From Cercis canadensis (lineage: Eukaryota; Streptophyta; Magnoliopsida; Fabales; Fabaceae): DNA of 64,000 nt. The DNA lies in contig QAOA01004014.1 in the NCBI GenBank assembly GCA_003255065.1, positions 68,952-132,951 on the forward strand, read 5' to 3'. Numbering within the stretch: position 1 is the first letter of the stretch; every line of letters begins with the position of its first letter. The position numbers and the translations under genes are program-made. Under the pieces are notes generated by a model that saw nothing but the letters and a program-made list of their open reading frames with translations, did not search any database and was not told the DNA's origin. This document shows positions 49,452-63,300 of this stretch, one piece after another.

Positions 49452-51383
49452 ATGAACAGCTCAGAACAGCGATGCCTTTTTCTGTTGAGTAAGTGCAGGA
49501 GCCTGAAATTGGCAAAGCAAATACACGCCCATGTCTACAAGAATGGCCTTGATACTGATCCCTTAGTCGCTGGCAAGCTCCTTCTCCTTTGCGCCATTTC
49601 AATCTCCGATGCTCTCCACTATGCTCGCTGTCTCCTCCAACAATTTCCCAACCCAGATGTCTTCATGTACAACACGCTTATTCGAGGACTTGCTGAGTCT
49701 GAAACTCCTCACAATTCCCTTCATACTTTCATCAAAATGCGCCGAGAATCCAATGTTCTCCCGGATAGTTTCTCTTTCGCATTTATACTCAAAGCCGTTG
49801 CTAATTGCAGGTCTTCGAAAGCTGGTTTACAATTGCATGGTCAAGCTTTATGTCATGGGCTGGACAGCCATCTTTTTGTTGGGACAACTCTGATAAGTAT
49901 GTATGCGGAATGTGGAAACGTGCACTCTGCAAGACAGGTTTTTGAGGAAATGTCTGATCCAAACGTTGTCACATGGAATGCTGTTGTCACTGCGTCTTTT
50001 AGGTGTGGGGATGTGGAGGGTGCAGAAGATATGTTTAAACGAATGCCAATTCGAAATTTGACCTCATGGAATGTGATGCTTGCTGGGTATACCAAAGCAG
50101 GTAAGCTTGAGTTAGCAACACAAGCATTTTCTGAAATGCCTCTCAAAGATGATGTTTCTTGGAGTACTATGATTGTTGGGTTTGCTCACAATGGTTTCTT
50201 TGATGAGGCTTTTGGATTTTTCAGGGAGTTGCAGCGGGAGGGAATTAGACCAAATGAGGTGAGCTTGACAGGGGTCCTGTCAGCGTGTGCACAAGCTGGG
50301 GCATTTGAATTTGGGAAGATTTTACATGGATTTATACAGAAATCTGGGTTTCTTCAGATTGTTTCAGTGAGTAATGCTCTAATAGATACATATTCAAAGT
50401 GTGGAAATGTTGCTATGGCTAGGTTGGTCTTTCAAAGCATGTTGGTGGGAAGGAGTGTTGTGTCTTGGACATCGATGATAGCAGGACTGGCAATGCATGG
50501 TCATGGAGAAGAGGCAATACAACTTTTTCATGAGATGGAAGAGTCTGGAGTTACGCCAGATGGTATCACCTTCATTTCACTTCTATATGCTTGCAGTCAT
50601 GCTGGCTTGGTTGAGCAAGGGTGTGCTTATTTCTCTAAGATGAAGAATATGTATGGCATTGAACCTGCCATTGAGCATTGTGGTTGTATGGTTGATCTGT
50701 ATGGTCGAGCTGGTAGGTTGCGGAAGGCCTATGAATTTGCATGTCAAATGCCAATTTCACCTAATGCAATTATTTGGAGGACTCTACTTGGGGCTTGTAG
50801 CATTCATGGCAATGTTGAGTTGGCAGAGCTAGTGAAAGCAAGGCTTTCTGAAATGGATCCAAACAACTCTAGTGACCATGTACTTCTCTCAAATGTATAT
50901 GCCATTGCAGGGAAATGGAAGGATGTTGCCACTATAAGAAGATCAATGACTGAACAGAGGATGAGAAAAACTCCCGGTTGGAGCATGATTGAAATTGACA
51001 AAGTCATTTACAGTTTTGTGGCAGGTGAAAAGCCAAATGAGGTTACAGAAGAGGCTCATAATAAACTGACAGAAATAATGTTGAGACTCCGAGCAGAAGT
51101 AGGTTATGAACCACAAGTAAGGAGTGTTTTGCATGATATTGAACAGGAAGAAAAAGAAGATTCAGTGTCTAAGCACAGTGAGAAGCTTGCTGTAGCTTTT
51201 GGAATAGCAAAACTTCCTGAGGGAAGGATTATAAGAATAGTGAAGAACCTTAGGGTTTGTGCGGACTGCCATACAGTGATGAAGTTGATTTCTAAGGTTT
51301 ATCAAGTGGAAATCATTGTGAGAGATAGAAGTCGCTTCCACTTGTTCAAATATGGACTTTGTTCTTGCAGAGACTTCTGGTGA
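49452..51383 (+). CDS. DYW-class PPR RNA-editing factor, At1g74630-like
   Basis: Intronless gene for 643 residues, the same length I recall for Arabidopsis At1g74630. It has an array of PLS-type PPR motifs ([42 protein letters not shown]), then E/E+ motifs (from about [19 protein letters not shown]) and a complete DYW cytidine-deaminase domain. The zinc/catalytic signature is present: HSEKLA supplies His and catalytic Glu, and CADCH supplies two cysteines. The protein ends in DFW instead of DYW. Such proteins find a site in organelle RNA with the PPR tract and deaminate C to U. The open frame extends upstream to a TTG at 49440, but the first ATG is at 49452. Confidence 0.92.
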   Translation: MNSSEQRCLFLLSKCRSLKLAKQIHAHVYKNGLDTDPLVAGKLLLLCAISISDALHYARCLLQQFPNPDVFMYNTLIRGLAESETPHNSLHTFIKMRRESNVLPDSFSFAFILKAVANCRSSKAGLQLHGQALCHGLDSHLFVGTTLISMYAECGNVHSARQVFEEMSDPNVVTWNAVVTASFRCGDVEGAEDMFKRMPIRNLTSWNVMLAGYTKAGKLELATQAFSEMPLKDDVSWSTMIVGFAHNGFFDEAFGFFRELQREGIRPNEVSLTGVLSACAQAGAFEFGKILHGFIQKSGFLQIVSVSNALIDTYSKCGNVAMARLVFQSMLVGRSVVSWTSMIAGLAMHGHGEEAIQLFHEMEESGVTPDGITFISLLYACSHAGLVEQGCAYFSKMKNMYGIEPAIEHCGCMVDLYGRAGRLRKAYEFACQMPISPNAIIWRTLLGACSIHGNVELAELVKARLSEMDPNNSSDHVLLSNVYAIAGKWKDVATIRRSMTEQRMRKTPGWSMIEIDKVIYSFVAGEKPNEVTEEAHNKLTEIMLRLRAEVGYEPQVRSVLHDIEQEEKEDSVSKHSEKLAVAFGIAKLPEGRIIRIVKNLRVCADCHTVMKLISKVYQVEIIVRDRSRFHLFKYGLCSCRDFW

Positions 51384-53019
51384 CAGGTGATTGATGAAAT
51401 ATTTATGTACAGTGCTCTTGTTCTAGGAAAAGCACAGAAGTAAATTATGACCCAAGCAACCCAGAATTGGGTGAACTCTAAAGTTGAATGTGGATTGACG
51501 TACTTATTGCTTTATAATCTGGCTCCCAGAGAAGCATTTACTTGTTTTATCAAAGATAGGAGTGAAGAAAATTGAGAAATGCAATGACTTTTGGACATAT
51601 AGGAGAATATCAGGTGATTTTTCTCCATATTCTAGTCTATATGGGTGCTTTTGGGCACTGCATCCTATCTGCTAATAGGAAACCAAGAAAATAACATCTA
51701 CAAGGACATGCCCATTGCTAGTGAACCATTTAGGCATTGCTTGCAGGAATCTTTCAAGTCTTGTGATTGATAGTCAGCTGTGGACCGTGTTTTTCGTAAT
51801 AATAAGTTTCCATCTGAGGTATTTGATACGGACAGAGAAATATACTAGATTGTATTTCCTTTGGGTTTTGAGATAATGTTGTGAAAAGGGCAGAATTTAG
51901 TGATCGTTGACTGTACGGAAGCTCTTCCCTTTCGTTTCGTGATCGTGACAATGCTGCAGCCTGCAGCGGAGCATCCAGTGGCATTTTTTGGACCTCTGAT
52001 TGAAGTTTTTTCATTTCGGGCTTTGTATTTAAAGTTCATAAAATGTAGTTTAGCTTAGCTTTGCTCATCCCCTGCTAAAGGTGGCATTTTTCATATTTGT
52101 TTGGTTGGAGCAAATGTATATAGATTCTGTATATTATGTGAGTGTTTTCTCGCAAGAGAAGCACGAAATTTTTACACGTCTGAGAGTGCATTCACTTCTT
52201 AAATATTCGACATCCTGGAAACCCCTTCAAAGAAGTTACCTCTTTAGCCACACATAGGGAGTAGATACAAACTAACTGAACTGGTTTAGATTGATTTGCA
52301 GCTAATAAAACAAGGCAATTGTTCGTTGAAATTGTAGACCTTACTTTTCATATTACCATTCTTTTACTAAAGAAAAAAAGTTTAATTTTTTATGTGAAGA
52401 TGAAGATATTAAGCATGGTTCCAATTTCCAAGTATCAGTAAAGGATGAAGTGTCTCATTTTGTTTATTTAGTACTTATTATTTAAGGTAGTCAATGGGTC
52501 AATTACCCTTCAAATTTTGTTGCAACAAGTGGGGAAAAAAGCATAAACATATAAAGAGAGTTTAAGAATTGTTATTTTCTTTTATGCGAGGAAAAGGTTG
52601 GTAGTAGATAAAATAGAGATCAAAGAAAAAGGCTAAATATACTTTCATTTGAATGAATTTAAAAACAAAATCTAATTGCTATAGTATTCATCATGAAAAT
52701 TTAATTTTCATCTGGTTATCTTAAGAGCCTCAAGACCAACTGGCAATTGAGGATGAGTGTAGAAGTTGGATTGGGGCCAAGAGGTATTTCCAAAAGAATA
52801 AGGGAGGTGAATGAAATATTCCGAAAAGGTACTTGGGAGTTGGGACTCCTGGAGCTGAGTTGAGGTTGCTCTGCTGATAGTTATTGCCCCCAAAGCAAAA
52901 ATCTCGCCGAGTCAGCGGTCAGCATTTTCTGCCATGATTCCGTGGTCTTAATCTTAACTCTAGCTCAAACACTAAACTCTCCACCATTACCCATCTTGAA
53001 TTTAAGTTCTGCATCTTCA
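51384..53019. other. Intergenic region between PPR and hydrolase-like genes
   Basis: AT-rich. Short minus-strand frames at 51754-52014 and 52708-52893 are unsupported (the second opens with TTG). Nothing else was recognised. Confidence 0.5.
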
Positions 53020-55995
53020 ATGGCGCTCTCTGCAACATTCTCTGCTCCTTCATCACCAACCTTTAACTTTCCCTGCAAAGTTCGTAGATCCTTTTTCTCT
53101 CAGAACGGACATCTTCTAAAGCCCCTAAAGATTAGGGCTTCAACTAATCTAGATCACTCCAGCGTCTCCGTAAACTACAAACCGTCGCCATTGAAGGTGA
53201 GATTGATTAGCCTCTTGTCACTCCTAAATTGTAATTTTGGTTGTGTTTATTTTATTTATATGTTCGTTATTTATTCAAAATTTCTCACTGATTGATCATC
53301 CATGATTAAAATCGAAATATTATGTACTTTCTTTTCTGTGACTGTTATCAATTTGGCGCTCATTTCCACACATGAAAGATAAAGCAAGGAAGTAATTTGT
53401 AAAGGGGTAGAAATGCATACAGGTTTAAATGTTGTTAAGGTTTTGCAGCTACTCTAAGCTACCAGATAATATAAGCGTTAGACTGAAGTCTGTGGCATGC
53501 ACATGAACTCACCAAAAAGGAGAAAGAAAAAGGAAGAACAAAGGTTGAAGTTTAACAAAATTATACGAGTCCATTTCATAGTAAATTTTGTTCAATACAG
53601 AAATGTTATGGTTTTACTTATGTGATATCTAAATGGCTATTATGCTGTGAAGTCGAACCTGGTTTTGCCAGATATATCTGCATAACTGCAATGTTCTGAA
53701 ACTATGACTTATCATTTGTTTGCCTCACAGCTAACACTTTTCTTCTTCCTCACAGACTAATAATTGGCAATGGAAATTCAAGGATAACAATGTTAACATT
53801 TACTATGAGGAATATGTAAAGGAGAGTCCAGAGCCTTCCCAAAATATCTTGTTGATGCCAACCATTTCTGATGTAAGCACAGTTGAGGAATGGAGAGCAG
53901 TGGCTGGAGACATTGCTCAACGTGATGGCAAAGTCAATTGGCGAGCAACTATTGTTGATTGGCCTGGTCTGGGTTATTCTGATCGGCCCAAGCTTGATTA
54001 CAATGCTGACGTCTTAGAAATTTTTTTGGTTGATTTCATCAATGCGTCCAATGGTCCAGTAAATCAACAAGGTAGTTACAAAAGTCCTTTTATTTTGTTA
54101 ATAATCTTGGTTTTTTAAAATAATGTTATTCTGTGTAGTTTTGAACTATATTTGTTTATTCATTTTAGACTATCTTAGTATAGTAGATTGCAGTTGAAAC
54201 CTGTGTGCCTGTTTCAGAAGGTCTACATATAATATCTTCCATTTTTTTCTTGTTTTGATCTGTTTGAATGTGGATCTTTGAGCTATTCTTGTTTCGGAAG
54301 ATTAAGGGTTGAAATATATTTACTTTCATCTAATGGATTCTTTGTCTGGGAGATTCTACAAAACTAGTGTAATATGTTGATTTTGGAAGATGTCCCTTAT
54401 GTGTTTACCAGGGCTTCTTGAACTGTTTTATTGATTGGTGGGTATAAAAATCTTGAGAGTATCTATTTCTTTCTGGTTGGCACTAGGGAATGGCAAGGTC
54501 ATTGCATACACTTGAACAGGTGATCGACTGATTGGTCAGTCCAGAGAGTTGTTCCTAGACTGATTTGTTGAATCATAGACATGCTCATCACACGCGCACA
54601 CTGATAATGATGGTCTTAACCCAATCTGGTATAGAATTTCATTTCCATTCCTATTTCATGCATACAGATTTATAATTAATGGGTGTTACAAAGTTGTGTG
54701 ACTTCTTCTTAGTTCTTTTTTCCTGTATCATACATCTAATTAGGAAATAGTTTTTATTGTATCATAGTTCTGTTGTTTTCTGTATCAGATACTTACGTCT
54801 GTGATTATCATGATGCTTTCCTGTATCCTGATCCTGTGAATTGTGGGAGCTAAGTAATCTGATAAAATTCTTTGGGTTTGTTATCCGCAATTTGTCTTTG
54901 ATCTGATTTTTTTCCTCCAGGTGTTCTATTTATTTCTTTATGAGTCGTTGCATATGTCCAATCCAGGCTTTATTTCACCTGACAATTTTCTTGTTAAACC
55001 AGAAAATGATTTGGTAATATTTGGGGGAGGGCATGCGGCATCAATAGTAATCCGTGCAGCTAAAAAAGGTTTGGTGAAGCCCAAAGCCATTGCTGCTGTT
55101 GCACCAACTTGGGCTGGTCCCCTTCCTATTGTTTTTGGTCGAGATTCCAGCATGGAAACAAGGTACTCCAATGCCCCCTTTTAAGTGGACATATATATAA
55201 CCTCCCGTAACTGTTGCATAGCTAAAATTTGAAGAGGATAAATCCACGATGGATTCCTTTGCAATTGTCTAGACCATAAAAGGATACGATACCATGTTTG
55301 TAGGCTATGTTACAGTTTGTTTACCTTCTAGTTCTTGATAATGTGTAATGCATTGTGTGTCCCTCCAAAAATCTTCACGCCTTGCCTGCTCTCCCAAATG
55401 TTTGGTTTCCCCCTAGATTTCACATGGATATAAAATTCAAAGAATCATACATGTCAGAATTGGATAAACTTGTTGCACAATAAAGTATAACGGGTATCTT
55501 TTTTCCGTTCCTTATAAACATTACAGGTATGGGCTTCTAAGAGGCACCTTAAAGGCCCCTGCAGTTGGCTGGATGATGTACAACATGCTTGTGAGCAATG
55601 AGAAGGCAATCCAATCACAATACAAATCTCATGTCTATGCCAACCCTGATAATGTGACTACAGGAATTGTGGAAAGCAGGTATGCATTGACGAAGCGAAA
55701 AGGAGCACGTTACTTGCCTGCTGCTTTCTTGACTGGGGACCTAGACCCAGTAACGTCTCGAGAGGAGTTCCTTGAACTCTTTGCAGGTTTGGAGGGACAG
55801 ACACCAGTCCTGGTTGTATCAACCAAAGGATCTCCAAAGAGGTCAAAAGCAGAGATGGAAGCTCTTAGGGGAGCCAAAGGGGTGAGCAAGTTTGTGGAGG
55901 TACCAGGGGCTCTCCTTCCACAAGAGGAGTATCCCGCTATAGTTGCAGAAGAGCTCTACCAGTTTTTGCAACAATATTTTGGCTCCGAGTCTTAA
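53020..55995 (+). CDS. Plastid-targeted alpha/beta-hydrolase-like protein, At1g74640-like
   Basis: Four exons, 53020-53196, 53756-54071, 55003-55162 and 55527-55995, code for 373 residues; splice sites are GT..AG and phases agree. The first 45-50 residues are rich in Ser, Ala and Phe with few acidic residues, as in a chloroplast transit peptide. The body shows an alpha/beta-hydrolase layout: a WPGLGYSDRP strand-turn near the oxyanion region, VIFGGGHAAS at the nucleophile elbow, and FLTGDLDPV, which may carry the acid. The elbow reads GGGHA, not GxSxG, so the usual serine nucleophile seems absent; this may be a family trait. The function is unknown. Its place after the At1g74630-like gene matches Arabidopsis order. 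The start at 53020 was chosen because the frame further upstream opens only with GTG. Confidence 0.85.
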
Positions 55996-58900
55996 AATTG
56001 GTTATATCTTGTAATTTATCTATTAAGTGGGGTTATTAATTTCATTGCTTCTCTGCAGCTTCACCCTTTTTCTACGTGGTACATTTTTGGGAGGGTCCAA
56101 TTTTTAACAACGGAAGAAAGAAGCTTGTCCAAGAATTTACATATCTATAAGCATGGTTTCCTTTGATTAGAACCCCGTTATGTATACGAGATTTTATAGA
56201 CATAAGCGTTTTGGATCGGACTGAGGATTTGAATTTATATTATAACTTCTCAGCTCATAGGCATCAGATATCAAAGTTGCCAATATATATACATATATAT
56301 GTGTGTCTGTGTGTGTGTGTGTCTGTGTGTTTTTTTGTTTTTTGTTTTTATGCTTTCTAATGAAGTTGCCAATATATATATAGTTCATTACTAGCGTCAG
56401 TCTTCAACTCTTCATCTTCCTCCTTCAGAAATGGTGGACCTCAGGGCTAATCAAAGCTTATTCTCAGTTGGATGTTGGATATCGTGTGAATGCAAACTCT
56501 AGGCAAAGCGGGCTTTAACAGTTACAGTATTAAAGAAAACCAAATAGCCTAGTAGTGGAAGGAAGTCTTTTATACGGTTCCATAACAATGCCAACGTCTT
56601 GAATAGTTTGACAAGTCTCTTTCCCTTTTAGTCAACAAAAGTAAATGATGATGATCAAAATCTAAGCCGAGTACAGAGAAAGTGCAAAACTAAAAAGTGA
56701 AGCAAAAAAGTAAATTGAAAAACTTACGTGTCAAGCACAACCTGGGCCCTAAAATCGTGAACATGTAAGATATTGCTCTTAATTTGGCTAGCATTATCAG
56801 TTAAAATTTCTGTTCTTTTAGTTGTCAATGCAGCATTCTGGGTACAAACATGATAACTATTAGGATAACAAATAATGTCGCTTAATAATGTATACGAACT
56901 GTAGACGCATCACTTTTCCAAAGAATTTCACAAATATATTTGGAAGTTTATTAGTTCTTATGGTCAGGTCAGCTAAAGAGGACTTGCAATAAATAGCTTG
57001 ATAAAACCAAGAAAAGAAAACATGGATGCTAGGTAATCAAAACGTTATCAAACATGATTATCAAAACTTTATAAGTTTCACCAAAAATAAGGACTTAGTC
57101 TTGTTGATGACCTTTAAATTCTCACGGTTAAACTTGGCAAAACTGTAAAAGGAGGATTACTTTTGTCCTCTTCTTCATCTTCTAAACATAGCAACATAGG
57201 TTTGTGGTTGAAACTTGATCAACGCAGATAGTCTTAATGCCATGGAAAATAATCAAAGATTAAAAGGGGCATGCAACTTGGTAATCTTCTTCTGTAAAAT
57301 GGTACAACTCTCCATACGATCACGACTGGGTTTGATCCAAAATTTTTACATAACGTTTTACACACATTTCTTTATGTCTCACACACTAGCTACATTTCTG
57401 TTTGGTGCCCACAGATTTAATAGTCATTACTCCAGGGCATAGGACACACTCAATGGACATGTGCATGTATGCAGTACTTATATATTTATTTCTTTACCAT
57501 TTTTTGTTGGGGTTAAATTGGCCCATGCAAGAGCTCTTAATAGAGTCCGTGACTATGGCTGGCTCCATTGTAATCTTGTAGTACATTTGGATTGGTATAT
57601 ATCATTCACCGATGTCTAGGCTCGTGCAAATTTCCAATCAGAGCATGGTCCAGTCTACAGGAAATCTCACTCGGTGGACATGATTTCAGCCATTTAAAGA
57701 GTTAGAGAGGGTACATGACATGGAAAGAGAATAGTATTTTACATTTTCAGGGGGGAAAAGGAAGCTGAAAATAGAAATAGCCCCTCGGTGGGTGAGATAT
57801 GTAATGCTCACTATCATTACGTAGTAATTGTTATGTACCAATGCTGAATTGCACTGAGAATGCTCATCCATTCATGCGAAAGGACACGCCTTAATTTTCT
57901 GTGGTACCTGAATAAATTGTCTTTACCAACTTCTTCGGTCGCTTCTTCCTCCGTATTTCTCAATATCTGCCCTTTCACTTTCTGTCTCAAGTCTCAACTA
58001 GGCAGCAAACCAGAGAGCTGAGATCTTATTCAAATGAACAGAATTGTTACTATCTTTAAATGGCTTTCATTAAGGAAAAGCTCAAGCTACAGGAACATAT
58101 ATATAATGCACATATTTCATCTAAAATATAAGTGTCAACTTGATCTAAAAGTTTGGAACTTATGAATCTATGAAGCATCGAAGTCACATATTTCATCTCC
58201 ATGAACATTCTTAGCCTTAAATTGGTTTAACTCAAAAGATTACTTTTTCCTTTCAAGAAAAGATCAGGAACCATTGTTTGTGTTTGCTTTTTTCCGAATA
58301 AATGAAGCCTTGCGCTTGGGTCTGCGAAGCTTGAATGCCCCTTAAGGGTTGCTAGAACTTGTTATATACATTTGTGGAGATTAAGTAGAGGAATAGGAAT
58401 GAAAGAGTTTTCAACCAAAATAGCTGGAGTTCTCACTTGATAGTTGGCAAAGCTCTGCCACCGTACGTGAAAGGAGTATTGGTGCATATTGGGAGTTTCC
58501 AATTCTGTTTCTGAATGATTCGCATCTAAACTTGCTTATATATTATTCAAATCATTTCTAGTTGAGTGTGTACTTGAGATCATGTTGTATACTAGAGATT
58601 CTTACTTCCCCATTTTTTTCGTCGTAAAATGAATATAATTTCATCATGGAAATAGAAGTTAAAAACGATTAATTAATTAACTATATATTTATCTATAAGA
58701 ATTGAAAATTTTTCATATTTTTTTTAATAATTAAATTTTGATGTGAGAATACTGTTGAATAGCATAAAAAGTTTTAAACTTTAGCACCGACATTCATCAA
58801 GCTATATATCTCAATCTGAACACTTGCCCAAGTAAAAATCCAAACACCTGTGAACACTACCTATATTGCTTGTATTCTAGCTAGATAAGATTCAAACTTT

Positions 58901-59964
58901 AAATGCTAAAGCAAAATCGAACAAGAAATGGATTGAACTTGCTGGGAAACATCTCTAACACGGAACAGTTGCCACGTTCACATAATCCCATGCTCTTTCC
59001 CATCCCATGATATCCCAAACTTAAACCCTAAGAGCTAAGATTCAGAACGAGTTCCACAGGGTTGACTTGTTTTCTTATCATTCATCAAGTCAACACCTTA
59101 GCTTCTCCAAGATCACGCCACGTTGATCCTCTGTCAGATACTGGGCCCTACATTCCGTTACGTGTCAAATTTTCACGTGATCATAGATGTGATTTCATAC
59201 CCCAAAATCTACCCTTGATAATTTCTGAGACTTGAGACGTGAAGCTGACACCTGGCTTATATCCAACAATACAAAAAAAAAAAAAAAAGTACTGCTAACT
59301 CAATTCTGTTTGCGTCAGCAAAGGGATAGCTGGCATCCCAATAAGAGGTTTGGTCGTGTGGGCCAGGCCGACGTATAATAAGATTAAAAGATGACTTTTC
59401 AGATGGTGGGTTCTAACTTCCAACGGCAAACCTAACAAACAAGCCATATGTAGGCCCAACAAAGGTAGGTCTCCTTACTGGTATCATTTCACATTTCCTA
59501 TCACCCAGTTCTCCACTTCAAACTCTGACCATGTCTTTTTGTGGGCTACCCTTTCAATGGATAACTCCACGTTCGCTTGCTACTCTCCATAGATATGACT
59601 TTCCTTCCACGTGTCGCCTCATATGCTGCGTCATCTAAGATCCTGAAGAAATATTTAATTTGTGTTTTTTTTTTTTTTCAATTTTAACGATAGATTCTCA
59701 AGCCAGTAAACTAAATTATTTTTGGAACAATTAATTCAAGTGATTACTATGCCTAATCTTCTGGGTGCTTTGTTGCCACAAGAACAAGAGCTAACAAACA
59801 GTAAACCAGCCAATCAAAGGTGGGCAGCGTGTAGGTAAAATAATGGGTTAAGATGGTTTTTACAAAATTTTGGTTTTGCCCAATACTGTGAATAATCCAA
59901 ATTTGAGCCAAATAAATGACTTAAACTGATAAGTTTATAATATGGACAAAATTCGCAAGGTGAA

Positions 59965-60140
59965 ATGTGTTGATTAGGGTTTGATCGAGAATGAAATAGT
60001 GCCAGTGATTGTCGTTGGGCTGAAATGCAGATGAAAATGTGATGAATTTGCAGACTGTTTAGAGTTGAAAGAACAGCATCGCGGGGTTGAAATTTCTATT
60101 AGCATTATCCGATTCTACAAATGAGGAGGTAAACAACAAT
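59965..60140. repeat. 176-bp direct repeat, copy 1
   Basis: Nearly identical (two mismatches seen) to 60353-60528. The copies are separated by 212 bp ending in an N. No coding content was recognised. Confidence 0.9.
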
Positions 60141-60352
60141 GTGTCTGCAAGTTCTGGTTTTAGTCTTTGGTTGGAAGAATATAATAACAGTTTGAAGGGA
60201 ATCTAACATATTTAGAACAGTATGATTATAAAAGTTTGCAGATTATATATATATATATATATATATGAGAAAGAGAAAGAGTGGTGAGTGTTAGAATATT
60301 CATGAATTTATACAATTAAGTTAATTTTCAGATTGTTTCGTTATTTGAGTTN

Positions 60353-60528
60353 ATGTGTTGATTAGGGTTTGATCGAGAATGAAATAGTGCCAGTGATTGT
60401 CGTTGGGCTGAAATGCAGATGAAAATGTGATGAATTTGCAGATTGTTTAGAGTTGAAAGAACAGCATCGCGGGGTTGAAATTTCTATTAGCATTATCCGA
60501 TTCTACAAATGAGGAGGTGAACAACAAT
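60353..60528. repeat. 176-bp direct repeat, copy 2
   Basis: Partner of 59965-60140. It begins at the very base after the N at 60352, which suggests a contig boundary. Confidence 0.9.
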
Positions 60529-61345
60529 TTTGTCCATCAATTTTGTCATTAATAAAAGGCAAAAACACTATGAAAACAAGATCTGACAAGAGAATTATTT
60601 ATTTTTCTTTCATTTATTTCTCTTATAATTTCCACGTACCAAATATAAGTATATATGTTGCTATAGGCTAAACAGTCATGATTGAGAAAATTAAATTGAC
60701 AGCTTCTATCCTAATTTTAAGTTTATAAGCATGAGCACTAAATATGAGATCTCATTGTAGAAATAATATACATGTGGAATCTAAATATCTGGTGCAATAT
60801 ATTAACTAGAGCAAATATATAATATATGTTGGCTGGAGTTTCAATTCTGAAATAATTGACAGTTCATATTCTAATTAACTTCCTTCTGTAGCTTTCAAAC
60901 TATTGTGTTAGGTTTTAGTTCTGTATAATATTCTTTCCCATTTACATAAGACTCGTCTTGCCCCACTTTGCATGCCATGCGTGCCTATGTTTTTTGAAAT
61001 TAAATTAGTTGAATTGGTTATGATGTGAGGGCAGAAATCAATATTCTTCGATCGAACATCATGATATTTATCACCACTAAATTTGTGGTCCTCTTCAACC
61101 ATGTATAATTCTACAGCATATATAGACTACATTATATAATGGGTTTATTTTACTATTTCAGAAATTATGTCATATATAATCAGTAGTGTACGTATTTTCG
61201 CTCTGAACACGAACTCCAACTCATCTCTTGTCCAATTATCTTGAACTTGTTTGTTGTATGTATGGTATACAGTATACATACTTTTCCAAGAATACGACAT
61301 CTCATCAATTTGTTATTTATATATAACTATCATATATCTTTCATC

Positions 61346-61412
61346 AAGATTTTACTTGTAATTTGGATTTCCTAAAAANAAGATTTTACTTTCAATTTGG
61401 ATTTCCTAAAAA
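61346..61412. repeat. 33-bp repeat flanking a single N
   Basis: The unit at 61346-61378 is repeated at 61380-61412 with two mismatches; the N at 61379 lies exactly between them. Probably unmerged overlapping contig ends. Confidence 0.75.
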
Positions 61413-63298
61413 AAATTATAATTATTTGCAATTGCAATGTGAAATAGAAAAAAAAAAAAAAAAGTTTAAACCAACTTGAAATAAAAAGTTATTATATTTT
61501 ACTACTAATAGAACTTTAATATTAATTTTGTACGTAAAGCTCTTAACGTTTCAAATATATATATGTGGGTGAGTTTTTCTTCTCATCGTCTTGTACCAAA
61601 TTGTGAAACTGTAAATTGCTCGTTTATTGCATGCAGATGATATTGCAACATTAAAATTGATGGAAACACCTATTACATGCATTGAGTGAGGCTAGTCTTT
61701 TCTATTCCTCACTACCTAACACTCTTGAATATTACTTAATCTATGGCTTCCAATTCACTAGCTCTCTTCCACGTACCCCCTCATGATAAATACACCTTTT
61801 TTTCAAATCTCTCTTTCATACACAATGTGAACAGTGGGAAGCCACAAAGTTAAGCCTTTATACTTGATGATTATCTTGTGTTGTGTGAGTGTGAACGTGA
61901 GGAGGAGGTGAACAAATTCCACAAAAAAAAATAAAAAATTGTAGTGTTGTGGCAACGAGTGGCTCTTAACCATTTGAAAAATGAATTGTAGCATTTCAGA
62001 AAAGCCAAAAGAAAAGTTCAGCGCGATTTGTTTGATAGTGCATTGGATTGGAGTGGACCTGTCGCCGTGACGTACGCTTGTCTACACGTACGTTACAGAT
62101 TTGGATGCGTCGGCTTCCGCCCAATAAATGCCTTCTTTAATCATACGAAATAGTCAACTTTTTTTTTATGTAAGTAAAGCTCTCTAACACTAATCATCTT
62201 GTTAATGATTAAACTCCCATTTTAATTATCTCTAGCCTGCCTCTTCTTTCTTGTCTTATGAAATAAAAAGTATTCATGCTCGACTTAATTACAATTGACT
62301 CGAATTTAGCTTATTGTGAGCTAGTTTTGTTGAACTCGAGTCACAACTCACAAGCGACTTGCAAGCTGGCTTGACTTGTTGCCAAGTCATAAGTAGTGTA
62401 TATAAGTTCAACCTCAAATGAAAAAAGTAAAAGGAAAGAAAGAGATAGATCATAGATGCAAAGTGAGACTTTAATTATCATACTATGCATGTTTCTTAAT
62501 GCATGTATAGTTATTAAATGATGAAAAAGAAATATTTAGCTTAATGCTATGCTTTTCTGTTCGATCGGATAGGATAAATACCAGAAGACTTCTCCATTTT
62601 CCTAATTCTATATATAGTTAAGAAATATCTCATATTTTGTATTTTCATTTCTAAAGTTGACATATGGTTATAGCATTAGCATGCCATAATCTAAACATTA
62701 ATTATGAAAATGTATAAGATCCTAAGACTCGTAAAGGTAGCATTATATATAAACAACCTACTCTTAAGCGTACTTTTTGATACCTTCAAAAATAATGAAA
62801 ACGTTTACCAATCCAACTTTATCTTAATAACAAATTACTACGTGTGAATTATCAAAATACATTGAAATTAAATAAGTTTTCAAAAATCTTAGAATTTTTT
62901 TACTACGTACCCACTTTTCTTTAAAAAAATTAAATATGGGCGTGCTAAGTATCACGTTAGTATGTTAACACATATTGTAATACATATGATATTTTACGCG
63001 CATATCCACTGAAAGTAGATTGTAAGAATATTTTTAAAACCTCAATTATTTCATACCAATCGATTATTCTTATTCATACCTAGAATTGCTACGACCACTG
63101 ATCGCTTCTACCACCGATTGTCATGTCTACCATCATCACGCTTGCTGCCGCCAATCTTCTACCATTGCTATAAGATTCTCATACCAAAGACATTCTTTAT
63201 ATTATTCAGCTATCTGATAGTAACTCATATCTTTGATGTTGTTTGATTAAATGTTAAAATGTATTACAGGTGATTATAGTTTAAACGAATTTTGAATC

Positions 63299-63300
<2 letters not shown>

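Noticed and set aside
52708-52893. Minus-strand frame divergent from the hydrolase-like gene
   Set aside because: It opens with TTG. A nearby ATG (52936) meets a stop after seven codons, and no intron that would join them is convincing.
56163-56388. Overlapping frames on both strands near 56.3 kb
   Set aside because: They arise from a TG/CA-rich microsatellite.
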